This document shows, piece by piece, positions 1 to 7,766 of a stretch of DNA of 44,188 bases. The stretch lies in the IMG/VR virus record IMGVR_UViG_3300037293_000267, positions 1-44,188 of that record; one strand, given 5' to 3'. The stretch's first letter is position 1. Every line of letters starts with the position of its first letter. Both the position numbers and the translations under genes were made by a program. The notes under the pieces are model-generated. The model was given only the letters and a program-made list of their open reading frames with translations. It was not told the DNA's origin and searched no databases. This DNA is from a virus.

Positions 1-186
1 GTATAGATAAATTAACCTATTTTTTATCACTTCCTATTTTATCTTATCCGATTGTTTTTAATGAGTATTAAATGGGAAACGATAATTTGAAAAAATAATT
101 TAAACGCTCAGTGCGATGATAAAGCCCTATCAATAGCAATAACAAAGCTAATGCCATACCTGCTAATGCATGAATAATATTTTTAA

Positions 187-235
187 GTTGCCTTTTTATT
201 TTGTAGTTGCTTTATTTTCTTGACTGAATAATAAT
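187..235 (+). promoter_or_regulatory. Putative parAB promoter and ParA operator
   Basis: Upstream of parA there are two direct copies of GTTGC followed by T-rich sequence (GTTGC at 187-191 and 206-210, each followed by TTT-ATTTT), 19 bases apart. A possible -35 (TTGCTT, 207-212) and an A/T-rich -10 (TAATAA/AATAAT around 229-235) overlap the second copy. SopA-type proteins repress their own promoter by binding short repeats, so an autoregulatory operator is inferred. The rest of positions 1-186 is AT-rich, contains two GCTAATGC copies, and shows no convincing gene. Confidence 0.4.
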
Positions 236-266
236 AATAAGCAACCAAACAACGCCGGAGAAAAAA

Positions 267-1427
267 ATGTCTATATCAGAACTAATGAGGTCATGCATAA
301 GCACTGCAAATAAGTGGAGTTCAAGCAGAGCTGAAGCTGTATTTGGTGATGATTCACCAGAAGCAAGACAGATACAGAGAAGATTTAAAATAAATTCAGC
401 TGCTGAGTACATTGGTGTATCTCGCCAAGCAATCGAGAAAGCTGAGAAAGATGGGCGCCTACCTCCTGCTGACTACACTGACAGCGGTGGGGCTGCACCA
501 CGCCCAATAAGAAAGGGTTATACCTTATCTCAAATAGACTCAATGCGTGATTACTTCAACACGCAACCACACAGACCTATGGATAGTGAACCGGTGATTG
601 TCGCAATACCAGGTGGTAAAGGCGGCTGTTACAAAACTAGCACTTGCGCTAATTTCTCGCAGTGGTGTTCATTGCGAGGGTATCGCGTATTGGTTATTGA
701 TATAGATCCACAATCGCACCTTTCTATGTACTTCGGTTACCACCCCGAACTAAACACCAGTATTGATGACACGGTATTGCCATTCATGCTGGGTAATAAA
801 GATGACCTGAGTTATTGCGTTCGCAATACAGCATGGCCAAAGCTAGATATCATCCCGAGCCACCTGCAAATGCAGCGCCTTGAGCGTGAGCTGCCTGTTG
901 CAGATATCCCATATCAAACTCACACCATGCTGCAAGCCGGTATTGCAACAGTTGCTAGTAATTACGACATTATACTTATTGATGGCCATCCTGACTTGGG
1001 GATGGGGACAATGAACATGATCTGCGCATCGGATGTCACCTTGATAGCTACGTCTACCGAGGTAAATGACATCAACTCAACTACACAGCTGATGGCTTTA
1101 ATTGCAGATATCTATGACGAAAACTCCCAGCTAGAAACAACGCACGAACCGGTTGTCCGGGTTTTACCAACAAAGCTTGGTGGCATTAGTTCATCAAGCC
1201 AAGCAAACCTGCGCGATTTGATGGCTATGTGGCCCGGACTTCCTCTAGCTAATGGAATACGGGTAACCGATGAGATAGGCAAAGGCCAGCGGCGAATGGC
1301 ATCTATTTATGAACAAGCGGACGAGCAGCGCTCCAGCCCTGCGGCTTGGAAACGAGCTAACGATATTTTTGAGGCTACGTTCACAGAAATATTAGAAGAT
1401 TTGATTAAACCATTTTGGAGAGGTTGA
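267..1427 (+). CDS. parA: Partition ATPase ParA (SopA-type)
   Basis: This 386-residue protein should drive active segregation of the plasmid prophage together with ParB. A helix-turn-helix region lies at about residues 43-65 (AAEYIGVSRQAIEKAEKDG). It precedes a MinD/ParA ATPase domain with a deviant Walker A, GGKGGCYKTS at about 116-125 (signature Lys118, P-loop Lys123), and a Walker A' region around VLVIDIDPQSHL. The large N-terminal HTH marks it as type Ia (SopA, P1 ParA), which also represses its own operon. The start at 267 has a good ribosome site (CCGGAGAAAAAA before ATG). parB begins 2 bases after its stop, so the pair is co-transcribed. Confidence 0.93.
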   Translation: MSISELMRSCISTANKWSSSRAEAVFGDDSPEARQIQRRFKINSAAEYIGVSRQAIEKAEKDGRLPPADYTDSGGAAPRPIRKGYTLSQIDSMRDYFNTQPHRPMDSEPVIVAIPGGKGGCYKTSTCANFSQWCSLRGYRVLVIDIDPQSHLSMYFGYHPELNTSIDDTVLPFMLGNKDDLSYCVRNTAWPKLDIIPSHLQMQRLERELPVADIPYQTHTMLQAGIATVASNYDIILIDGHPDLGMGTMNMICASDVTLIATSTEVNDINSTTQLMALIADIYDENSQLETTHEPVVRVLPTKLGGISSSSQANLRDLMAMWPGLPLANGIRVTDEIGKGQRRMASIYEQADEQRSSPAAWKRANDIFEATFTEILEDLIKPFWRG

Positions 1428-1429
1428 TT

Positions 1430-2389
1430 ATGAAAGGCGATGTGAATGTAGATGTAAAACCAAGCTCGGTTTCAGTACAAGCAGCTGGTGAGCAAAAAAA
1501 GAAAACATTACAGAAGCTACAAGTTCAAGCAGCTGCCAATAGCACTATGACCCATACGGTCCTTGGTATAGATGTAAAATTTACTTTAAAAGAGATCCCA
1601 GCAAAGCACATTGATAGGGGGACTATGGTTTGGCTTGGTAATGAGCGAAATCAAGATTTGCTAGATGCTTATGCTATTAGTGATTTAATTCCTTCATTTA
1701 AAGAGCAAGGGCAACAAGTGCCAGCGTTCGGCAGAGATATAAGTGGAATTGTTGAAGTGGCAGATGGTAGCCGCAGGCGTTTTGCAGCTCTTGAAACTAT
1801 GCGACCATTTTATGTTTGGGTGGGTGAGCTCAGTAATGAGCAGATGCAATACCTTTCAGAAATAGGCAACCAATACAATCCGACATCGGCCTATGAGAAA
1901 GGCAAGCGCTATGCCGCCATGTTGAATACGTTGACGCAGGAACAAGTAGCCGAAACGGTAAAAGTATCACGTAAAGCAATAATGCGTTGCGTACAAACAG
2001 CAAGCCTACCGATTGAGATCATTAACTGTTTTCAATCACCAAACGAAATAAGCGCAAGACAAGGTGAGTTATTCTTTAAAGGCTACAAATCGCTGAGTGA
2101 AGAGCAGCAGCTGGAGCTGGTGGACTTCTGTGTGAACTGGTTAATACCAGAAAAAGGAACAGGCAAGTACGATAAAGATGGGCTAGTGACATTAATTTCC
2201 AGCAAGATTTTTACTGCCAAACCAAAACAGGAGCAGGTTCAACCTCGAGAGTTGGCTATGGGAGCTTCTGTTGTGGTTAAAGGTGGCAATGCAATAATTA
2301 ACATACCTAAAGTGTCTGAAATATCGCTAAACCAGATAGAACGGGCGATTTCAAGAATACTAGAAGACGAAGCATTAAATAATTTTTAA
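1430..2389 (+). CDS. parB: Centromere-binding protein ParB (SopB-type)
   Basis: This 319-residue ParB/SopB-like DNA-binding protein lies directly downstream of parA. The ATG at 1430 is preferred because GGAGAGG lies 6 bases upstream; a TTG at 1415 would extend it by five residues. The ParB/Srx core is visible (RNQDLLDAYAISDLIPSFKEQ, then VEVADGSRRRFAALE). A helix-turn-helix follows (about residues 170-195, EQVAETVKVSRKAIMRCVQ). No centromere array lies next to the operon. Candidate binding sites are instead the four GCGACC-NN-GGTCGC palindromes scattered elsewhere in the window, as in N15. A terminator closes the operon at 2403-2426. Confidence 0.9.
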   Translation: MKGDVNVDVKPSSVSVQAAGEQKKKTLQKLQVQAAANSTMTHTVLGIDVKFTLKEIPAKHIDRGTMVWLGNERNQDLLDAYAISDLIPSFKEQGQQVPAFGRDISGIVEVADGSRRRFAALETMRPFYVWVGELSNEQMQYLSEIGNQYNPTSAYEKGKRYAAMLNTLTQEQVAETVKVSRKAIMRCVQTASLPIEIINCFQSPNEISARQGELFFKGYKSLSEEQQLELVDFCVNWLIPEKGTGKYDKDGLVTLISSKIFTAKPKQEQVQPRELAMGASVVVKGGNAIINIPKVSEISLNQIERAISRILEDEALNNF

Positions 2390-2402
2390 CCCTTAAATGA
2401 CA

Positions 2403-2426
2403 AAACCCCTGCGCTAACAGGGGTTT
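2403..2426 (+). terminator. Intrinsic terminator after parAB
   Basis: AAACCCCTG and CAGGGGTTT form a 9-bp stem with a CGCTAA loop, 13 bases after the parB stop. The T tract is short (TTTC). Confidence 0.75.
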
Positions 2427-2458
2427 CTAGACACAACCAAAACCGCCAGGAGAAGACT

Positions 2459-2620
2459 ATGTCTGAACACGAGTATAACATCATCCGCAGTAAAAAATTA
2501 ACCGATATTCCTAGCCTGCCAGCTCACTTGGTCATTAAATGGTTAAGTACACAACCAGAATTCATTGGCGAAGCTATCGCCAAGTGCTGCTACCAACAAA
2601 TAGCAGGAGCATCACTATGA
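2459..2620 (+). CDS. Small hypothetical protein
   Basis: A 53-residue ORF (begins MSEHEYNIIRSKKLTDI, ends QQIAGASL) with a strong ribosome site, CCAGGAGAAGACT before ATG. Its stop overlaps the next ORF in an ATGA junction at 2617-2620, which supports both as translated genes. There is no membrane segment or recognisable domain. It opens a small operon leading into the C5 methyltransferase. Function unknown. Confidence 0.6.
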   Translation: MSEHEYNIIRSKKLTDIPSLPAHLVIKWLSTQPEFIGEAIAKCCYQQIAGASL

Positions 2621-2727
2621 TCAATGTCGACAAATTAAAGCAAGAGTTAAAAAAAGGCTTCATAGACTTTTTACTCGCACTGGGCATGTCAGCTTGTGCG
2701 TTAACTCTTTATTCACTTTGGCCTTAA
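2617..2727 (+). CDS. Small single-pass membrane protein
   Basis: A 36-residue ORF overlapping the previous stop by ATGA and preceded by GCAGGAGC. It has a short charged N-terminus (MINVDKLKQELKKG) followed by one hydrophobic helix of about 20 residues (FIDFLLALGMSACALTLYSL). An upstream start at 2539 in the same frame would run through the preceding gene and has no ribosome site, so 2617 is chosen. Function unknown; possibly membrane-associated phage cargo. Confidence 0.55.
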   Translation: MINVDKLKQELKKGFIDFLLALGMSACALTLYSLWP

Positions 2728-2743
2728 TTCTTAGGATGATCAT

Positions 2744-4258
2744 ATGAAGAATAACAACCTGCTTACTGATGTTATAGATGTGTCAATTAATTCTATTGAT
2801 ACGAGAGAAATTATTGTTGATAACTTTGCCGGTGGCGGAGGCGCTAGTACAGGAATGGAATTAGGTTTAAATCGCCACGTAGATATTGCTATTAATCACG
2901 ACCAAGCGGCTATTGATATGCACAAGATGAACCACCCTGAAACCAAGCACTATTGTGAATCAGTATGGGATGTAAACCCAGTTGATGCATGTGAAGGTAG
3001 ACCTGTTGGCCTTGCATGGTTTAGCCCTGACTGTAAACACTTTTCAAGGGCAAAAGGATCTACTCCAGTAAATAATAATATCCGAGGTTTAGCATGGGTG
3101 ACTGTTAGGTGGGCAGCTTTAGTTCCTGTTAGGATTATTATGCTTGAGAATGTAGAAGAGTTTTTAACTTGGGGGCCTGTTGTGAATGGTAAGCCTTGTA
3201 AGGTTCGTCAAGGGGAAACGTTCAAAGGATTTGTTTCCGCTTTAACATCTGGAATGGGGAGGAAAAATCCAGCGTATAAAGATGTTTATAGCGCCCTATT
3301 TCGATGTAATTACGATATTAACGACAAGCTATCTATTTACAAAAAAATAAAGAATGGCCTTGGATATACCGTTGAATGGAAAACATTATCAGCTTGTGAT
3401 TACGGGGCTCCGACTATACGTAAGCGCCTATTTATAGTTGCCAGAAACGACGGAAAGAATATTCAGTGGCCAAGTCCAACACATGGGAAAAATCTAACGC
3501 CCTATAGAACAGCAGCTGACATAATTGATTGGAGTATTCCTGTTAGATCTATTTTTAACCGGAAAAGGCCTTTGGCACCTAATACTATGAAACGGATAGC
3601 CAAAGGGTTAGATAGATTTGTTATCAATTCAAAGGAACCATTCATAGTACCTGGTATGTGTTCTACACCTTTTATTACTGAACACGCAAATTCGAGCAGC
3701 CAGAGGAATATGTCAGCTGATGAACCGCTAAGAACAATTTGCGCCCAAGTTAAAGGGGGCCACTTTGCGGTAGTACAGCCTATTATTCAAAAAGTTGATG
3801 AGATAACACCTACTCACAACACTCTATTCACTAGCTACATGATAAAAATGAGAGGGACTAACATAGGGCATCGCACGAATGAGCCTGTTCATACTATTTC
3901 TGCTGGGGGCTTTCACATTGGAGAAGTGAGGGCTTTTCTTGTCGAATATTACGGAGCCGGTAATGCTCACCGTTTAGATAAACCACTACATACTATAACC
4001 ACTCGAGACAGATTTGGATTAATTACAATTAAAGGTGAAGACTATCAAATTATAGATATAGGGATGAGAATGCTTGAACCACACGAGCTGTTTGCAGCAC
4101 AAGGTTTTCCATCAAACTACTCTATAAGCCATAACTCGAACGGGAAAAAGTTATCAAAAGCAAGCCAAGTAGCTAGATGTGGCAATGCTGTTTGCCCACC
4201 GGTGGCTCAGGCTTTAGTTTCGGCAAATATTTCTGTTCAACGCAGGCTAGCTGCATAG
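2744..4258 (+). CDS. Orphan DNA C5-cytosine methyltransferase
   Basis: This 504-residue protein of the Dcm/C5 methyltransferase family transfers a methyl group from SAM to cytosine C5 in DNA. Visible motifs are motif I DNFAGGGGAS (26-35), motif IV with the catalytic Cys in SPDCKHFS (Cys97), motif VI ENV (135-137), motif VIII RKRLFIVAR (about 226-234) and a C-terminal GNAVCPP (motif X). Motif IV reads PDC where most family members have PPC. The region of about 250-450 is long and probably holds target recognition. No endonuclease gene is adjacent, so it most likely protects phage DNA from host restriction. The ATG at 2744 has weak upstream TTAGGATGAT. Confidence 0.88.
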   Translation: MKNNNLLTDVIDVSINSIDTREIIVDNFAGGGGASTGMELGLNRHVDIAINHDQAAIDMHKMNHPETKHYCESVWDVNPVDACEGRPVGLAWFSPDCKHFSRAKGSTPVNNNIRGLAWVTVRWAALVPVRIIMLENVEEFLTWGPVVNGKPCKVRQGETFKGFVSALTSGMGRKNPAYKDVYSALFRCNYDINDKLSIYKKIKNGLGYTVEWKTLSACDYGAPTIRKRLFIVARNDGKNIQWPSPTHGKNLTPYRTAADIIDWSIPVRSIFNRKRPLAPNTMKRIAKGLDRFVINSKEPFIVPGMCSTPFITEHANSSSQRNMSADEPLRTICAQVKGGHFAVVQPIIQKVDEITPTHNTLFTSYMIKMRGTNIGHRTNEPVHTISAGGFHIGEVRAFLVEYYGAGNAHRLDKPLHTITTRDRFGLITIKGEDYQIIDIGMRMLEPHELFAAQGFPSNYSISHNSNGKKLSKASQVARCGNAVCPPVAQALVSANISVQRRLAA

Positions 4259-4279
4259 TTCAATATTGAGAGGTGTGAA

Positions 4280-4438
4280 ATGGATACAATAATTCTAAGC
4301 GAGATAGTGAAATGCTGGTCTTGCGACTATGTTCAGTCGATAAGAGAAATTAGGCATAATGATGGGGACTGCATTAAGTGCGGGGTTGAAATTGATTTAA
4401 CAGAAAGTCCATACGCAAAAGGCAGCAACGATGAGTGA
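4280..4438 (+). CDS. Small zinc-ribbon protein
   Basis: A 52-residue ORF preceded by GAGAGGTG. It carries two CxxC pairs, CWSC at residues 12-15 and CIKC at 31-34, spaced like a compact zinc ribbon. It overlaps the next ORF by 8 bases and probably belongs to the methyltransferase transcript. Its partner is unknown. Confidence 0.6.
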   Translation: MDTIILSEIVKCWSCDYVQSIREIRHNDGDCIKCGVEIDLTESPYAKGSNDE

Positions 4439-4562
4439 AGATGATGACGCTAAAGAAGAACAGCCAAACTTTCATGATGCCGTAATTAATTTAAAAAACT
4501 TATTAATTAAAGAACTTCGTATCGATAAGTTAGTTGATAAAATAGCTAAGATATTAAATTGA
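4431..4562 (+). CDS. Small acidic hypothetical protein
   Basis: A 43-residue ORF (begins MSEDDDAKEEQPNF) with an acidic N-terminus and an amphipathic helix-forming C-terminal half (ELRIDKLVDKIAKILN). It overlaps the zinc-ribbon ORF and ends 19 bases before a strong bidirectional terminator. Function unknown. Confidence 0.5.
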   Translation: MSEDDDAKEEQPNFHDAVINLKNLLIKELRIDKLVDKIAKILN

Positions 4563-4581
4563 ATAAAAAACTCACCCAAAT

Positions 4582-4609
4582 AAAAAACCGCCACTCAAGG
4601 CGGTTTTTT
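4582..4609. terminator. Bidirectional terminator between convergent operons
   Basis: AAAAAACCGCC and GGCGGTTTTTT pair around an ACTCAA loop, with T tracts on both strands. It separates the rightward methyltransferase operon from the leftward XRE/repeat-protein/membrane-protein operon. Confidence 0.85.
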
Positions 4610-4627
4610 TATTATCCACAACTTATA

Positions 4628-5176
4628 TCAATCAATGTCTTTATACAGATTACGCGCGCCGTTAATTGAAACGGACAGCAACACTAGTAGCATTAGCACA
4701 CTGAGTGCAAACTTTAGCAGTGGAAATGCTGTATAAAAAAACATTGGGTCGAGCGATGTGTGATGCCGAATTAGCCTTTCAATAATAGATGCAAAATTAA
4801 CAAAGATAGAGCATGTAAAAATGATAATTACTGCTACTTCATTCGCTGTTAACTTGTATTTTTCACTTGATTCTCTGGCAAACTTACTAACACCTGGAAT
4901 AGACAAGTCAGCAATAATTCTCGCTGTATTTTGCCTAAACATGATGAGCATTATGATAAAAAAATCAAATACTGAAATAGTAAAGTAATACCCAGTTCCC
5001 CATTGGATGATGCTGCCATAGCAAACAACGTCTAGAGTCTTCATCAGAATTAGTGAAAACATTAACCATCGAATATTCGGTGAACGCCAACTGACGGCGA
5101 ACGCGAATAACATGATGCCCCATGACAACAGATTAAAGTGAACCTGAGAGGCGTGCAATTGTGCCTGGGTTATCAT
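4628..5176 (-). CDS. Multi-pass membrane protein of the repeat-peptide operon
   Basis: A 182-residue integral membrane protein with about five hydrophobic segments: roughly residues 15-30, 34-58, 64-82, 112-132 and 148-170. A soluble loop lies in the middle (about 84-110, with ARESSEKYKLTANE). It resembles no family I can name. Its start lies 5 bases after the stop of the SVSGGIGQPDP repeat gene. No clear Shine-Dalgarno is present, so translation is probably coupled to that gene. A role as transporter, receptor or immunity partner for the repeat protein is inference only. Confidence 0.75.
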   Translation of the reverse strand: MITQAQLHASQVHFNLLSWGIMLFAFAVSWRSPNIRWLMFSLILMKTLDVVCYGSIIQWGTGYYFTISVFDFFIIMLIMFRQNTARIIADLSIPGVSKFARESSEKYKLTANEVAVIIIFTCSIFVNFASIIERLIRHHTSLDPMFFYTAFPLLKFALSVLMLLVLLSVSINGARNLYKDID

Positions 5177-5181
5177 ATGAA

Positions 5182-5472
5182 TTAACGAGGGTCTGGTTGA
5201 CCAATGCCACCACTGACTGACATAGCACTCAATTGGACAGTTGGTCTAGCAATAGCACCTTCTATTGGCTGTTCAAGCATCTTAGGATCAGGCTGTCCTA
5301 TGCCACCACTCACTGAAAGAGTGACAACATCATCTGCCAATTTCACTTCCTTTTGAGAGTTAAGTTCCATTCTTGGATCTGGTTGGCCTATTCCACCGCT
5401 AACTGATAACGCTTTTGGATTGGTATTAACTGTTGTTTGCTGAACTTGTTGACTTACTTTCACTTTCTTCAT
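5182..5472 (-). CDS. Three-repeat SVSGGIGQPDP protein (possible peptide precursor)
   Basis: A 96-residue protein containing three exact copies of SVSGGIGQPDP, each followed by Arg or Lys, at residues 23-34, 53-64 and 85-96. The last copy forms the C-terminus. The linkers are unrelated in sequence, and no signal peptide or membrane segment is visible. At DNA level the copies differ at synonymous positions in most codons while all 11 residues stay the same, which indicates selection on the peptide. The gene starts inside the 3' end of the XRE regulator gene (47-bp overlap) and is followed closely by the membrane protein gene. It could be a precursor of a processed oligopeptide, or a scaffold with three identical docking motifs. 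I do not recognise the family. Confidence 0.8.
   Translation of the reverse strand: MKKVKVSQQVQQTTVNTNPKALSVSGGIGQPDPRMELNSQKEVKLADDVVTLSVSGGIGQPDPKMLEQPIEGAIARPTVQLSAMSVSGGIGQPDPR
5185..5406 (-). repeat. Three in-frame SVSGGIGQPDP[RK] coding repeats
   Basis: The repeat units lie at 5371-5406, 5281-5316 and 5185-5220 on the minus strand. Spacing is 90 and 96 bases. The Val codon is GTT, GTG and GTC in the three copies, and Gly, Pro, Asp, Ile and Gln codons also vary. The final residue is encoded AGA, AAG and CGT, keeping a basic side chain. Confidence 0.9.
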
Positions 5473-5692
5473 CCTTTTCTTCAGTGAGTGTGGTTAATTG
5501 CGGGAACAAATTACTTGTTGATAATCCTACAATCATGCACAAATGTAAAAACTCTGAGAGATTTGGTTCTGATGTACCATCTTCCCAGTTATAAATGGTT
5601 TGCCGACTGCGACCCATCTTGGTCGCTAACTTTGCAACACTTAAACCGCCAGCCAATCTAAGAGAGTTGATGATTTTGAATGTTGGTAACAT
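5426..5692 (-). CDS. XRE-family transcriptional regulator
   Basis: An 88-residue DNA-binding protein. The Cro/CI-type helix-turn-helix spans about residues 8-60 (KLATKMGRSRQTIYNWEDG is the recognition region). It is followed by an acidic, Ser-rich tail (EEKDEESESKS) with no peptidase domain. The ATG at 5692 has AAAGG 5 bases upstream; a TTG at 5716 would add eight residues. It is the first gene of the three-gene leftward operon and probably controls it, perhaps through the inverted repeat at 5754-5771. Its lack of a cleavable domain suggests it is not SOS-controlled. Confidence 0.82.
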   Translation of the reverse strand: MLPTFKIINSLRLAGGLSVAKLATKMGRSRQTIYNWEDGTSEPNLSEFLHLCMIVGLSTSNLFPQLTTLTEEKDEESESKSTSSANNS

Positions 5693-5753
5693 AAAAACCT
5701 TTAAAGCTTTCACCAAGGGTTTGCATACTATTCATGCCAAATATCATTAACAG

Positions 5754-5771
5754 TATCCAGTGTTATGGATA
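5754..5771. promoter_or_regulatory. Inverted repeat upstream of the XRE operon (candidate operator)
   Basis: TATCCA (5754-5759) and TGGATA (5766-5771) form an inverted repeat with a 6-base spacer, 62 bases upstream of the XRE start. It is a reasonable operator for the operon's own regulator. The remaining non-coding sequence, 5693-5999, is AT-rich; I see no other clear element in it. Confidence 0.4.
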
Positions 5772-5999
5772 ACATCATAATGTCCAATTTTTTAGGCATA
5801 TACAGTGATAGCATAACCTGAAATGGATTTCACGGTGGCTAGCAGAGGTATTGTAATCGGTATTGAACCCTATACAAACTCTGAACTAACAATCCTTTTT
5901 GAAACCAAAGCACCCTTGCCTTGCTCGGCTAGATTTTAAACGTCAAGGGTACTGTTGTTTGTGATCAATGAGGCAATAATTAAATGGATATTAACGCAT

Positions 6000-6176
6000 A
6001 TGAATAAACAGGATTTAGACATCATCAACAAGCTTGAACTTTTAGCAGAAGTGTTAGAGCCAGGAACCGTGATTAGCAAAGATATGAGTATTTCTTTTCA
6101 ATACGCGCTAAAAAGAGCCGCAAATGAATTGAAATCGCATAGAGCTAACCGTCCGGCCTTGTCGCATACAGCATAG
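6000..6176 (+). CDS. Small hypothetical protein
   Basis: A 58-residue ORF (begins MNKQDLDIINKLELLAEVLEPG), helix-rich and charged. It is divergent from the XRE operon and convergent with the last tail gene, which it overlaps by 32 bases. A TTG at 5955 would extend it. The ribosome site is poor for either start. The reading frame looks coding (heptad-like leucines), but function and even expression are uncertain. Confidence 0.4.
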   Translation: MNKQDLDIINKLELLAEVLEPGTVISKDMSISFQYALKRAANELKSHRANRPALSHTA

Positions 6177-7164
6177 ACCTTGCCCCACTTTTTGCATTGC
6201 TCGTTGTAATCACCTTGTCAATAGACCAATCTCCCGCCATATAGGCGGGAAATGAGCCATCCAACGTAATAATACCTTCAGCAACCAGATATGGATTAGC
6301 CGGTACATCAAGACGGATTGCATTTGCCGTTCTCCAAGCCTTTCTTAAAACACTTTCGCATTGTTGCTTTGCTAAAAGTTCAGACTCGAATTTTTGAGGT
6401 AATCGCTTAAACGGCGCCTCTCCTACTGAGACTTTAATTTCTTCCCCTGACGCCTGATTTAACCACATGGCCCAAACACCTTTAAATCGGCTTCGACTAG
6501 GGAAATCAATACTCGCGTTGACGAAGTTGCTACTTGTCGGAACGTTATTTTTAGGCAGGCTAAATACGACCGGCGTTAACGTTTTGCCTGAAATAGACTT
6601 AACTTGCCCTCTTCTAGCCATAATATATAAATCATCTACTGGCTTGGCCACAGCATCATATTTACGTGCGATGCGTGTTAAAAATGCCATATCAGTTTCA
6701 TCATTCTGATCAATATGGTCTATGGAAATATTGTCTAAATCAGCAGCTATCCTTGGGCTAAGACCATGCCTATTAACTAACTCCCTGAATATTTTGCCAA
6801 CCGTCGTATTTTCCCACGTCTGACTTCTTCTTAGCTTAAACCCAGTTTGATCAGCAACCTGAAATCGTGCTGCAGTTGCAATGATGGTTACACGGTGAGG
6901 CCATAACGAAGGAGTTATCCGAGTAATGATAAACTTACCTTTATCAACCAAAGCTGGCTGACCATTTACACTTGGTCCCCAAGAGAACCCAATTTGTTCA
7001 TCCTCGTCTGGTAAAGAATCTAAATCAGGAGCAGCTACGGTTATCATCACCTGATCTGTTTGTTCACCAGACACATCAGTATGCTGCCAAGACATTAACA
7101 ACGCATTAATAACAGACGACCCTTTACCTGTAAATCTAGCGTGAAATTCATATGCTAATCCCAT
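6145..7164 (-). CDS. Tail protein gpD (P2-like baseplate hub)
   Basis: This 339-residue protein matches the P2 gpD / late-control D family, which forms the hub that joins the tail tube to the baseplate spike and is related to T4 gp27. Recognisable stretches are FSWGPSVNGQPALVDKGKF near residue 85 and WENTTVGKIFRELVNRHGL near 145. The motif DMAFLTRIARKYDAVAKPVD lies near 188. It is the last gene of the tail operon and overlaps gpX by 10 bases. Length is close to P2 gpD (about 387). Confidence 0.88.
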   Translation of the reverse strand: MGLAYEFHARFTGKGSSVINALLMSWQHTDVSGEQTDQVMITVAAPDLDSLPDEDEQIGFSWGPSVNGQPALVDKGKFIITRITPSLWPHRVTIIATAARFQVADQTGFKLRRSQTWENTTVGKIFRELVNRHGLSPRIAADLDNISIDHIDQNDETDMAFLTRIARKYDAVAKPVDDLYIMARRGQVKSISGKTLTPVVFSLPKNNVPTSSNFVNASIDFPSRSRFKGVWAMWLNQASGEEIKVSVGEAPFKRLPQKFESELLAKQQCESVLRKAWRTANAIRLDVPANPYLVAEGIITLDGSFPAYMAGDWSIDKVITTSNAKSGARSMLYATRPDG

Positions 7165-7367
7165 ACAGTTACCACTCTTTCTGTATTAGGCTTTGGTTTG
7201 TCAGGTAATACAACAACCACGCCGGCTGGATACTTTGGTTCACGTAAAGCCAGTTTAGGGTTTAACGCCCAAAACATCGCCTCTAGTGCATCATCATCGG
7301 TACCGAAATAACGATATAACAACCGCCCTACAGTATCACCTACGCGAGTCTCTACTATTTTAGTCAT
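7155..7367 (-). CDS. Tail protein gpX (LysM-like)
   Basis: A 70-residue small tail protein of the P2 gpX family, with the typical pattern of an N-terminal VGDTVGRLLYRYFG and a C-terminal YPAGVVVVLP. It is thought to take part in tail completion and adopts a LysM-like fold. The ATG at 7367 is chosen over an upstream TTG at 7373. It lies between gpU and gpD and overlaps both, which is the normal order in P2-type tails. Confidence 0.85.
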   Translation of the reverse strand: MTKIVETRVGDTVGRLLYRYFGTDDDALEAMFWALNPKLALREPKYPAGVVVVLPDKPKPNTERVVTVWD

Positions 7368-7764
7368 TAGCAAATTCCTCTAACTGTAAAGAAAAATCAG
7401 TGACCATAGCGGTACCATCATCAATAATTCGACTTTGCTTCTCAGTAACCTGCATTATTTTCCAGAGTCCTAAATTGTAACCGTAATTATCAGTTAGTAA
7501 GACTGGCTGGAACTTATTTTTAATGTCACGTAACTTATCGATAGACGTCATGCCTTCTTCGCCAAACCACTTACCTGAAAGAGAGAGTGTGTCCAAAGGA
7601 GATGACGTGCGCTGGCTAACCGGTTTACCATTAATAATATCCAAATTTAACCAGCCCCCCTTAGCTTCCCTGCTAAGAGAGTCGTAAGCTGTACCTTCTG
7701 CCACGCCAAAGATAAAAGCGGGACTGCTATTATCGTTTGGTACCGACATTGTGAGCTGATTCAA
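7360..7764 (-). CDS. Tail protein gpU
   Basis: A 134-residue P2 gpU-family tail protein, with a conserved SLSGKWFGEEGMTSIDKLR region near residue 62 and NYGYNLGLWKIMQVTE near 93. The TTG start at 7764 is preferred because TAGGAG lies 9 bases upstream inside the end of the tape-measure gene; an ATG at 7749 lacks a ribosome site. Required for tail completion in P2. Confidence 0.83.
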   Translation of the reverse strand: MNQLTMSVPNDNSSPAFIFGVAEGTAYDSLSREAKGGWLNLDIINGKPVSQRTSSPLDTLSLSGKWFGEEGMTSIDKLRDIKNKFQPVLLTDNYGYNLGLWKIMQVTEKQSRIIDDGTAMVTDFSLQLEEFAND

Positions 7765-7766
7765 TA

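Noticed and set aside
5609-5626. GCGACC-CATCTT-GGTCGC inverted repeat inside the XRE gene, similar to the parS-like core
   Set aside because: The spacer is 6 bases and not 2, so the half-sites would be rotated on the helix relative to the other four. It also encodes the conserved HTH residues.
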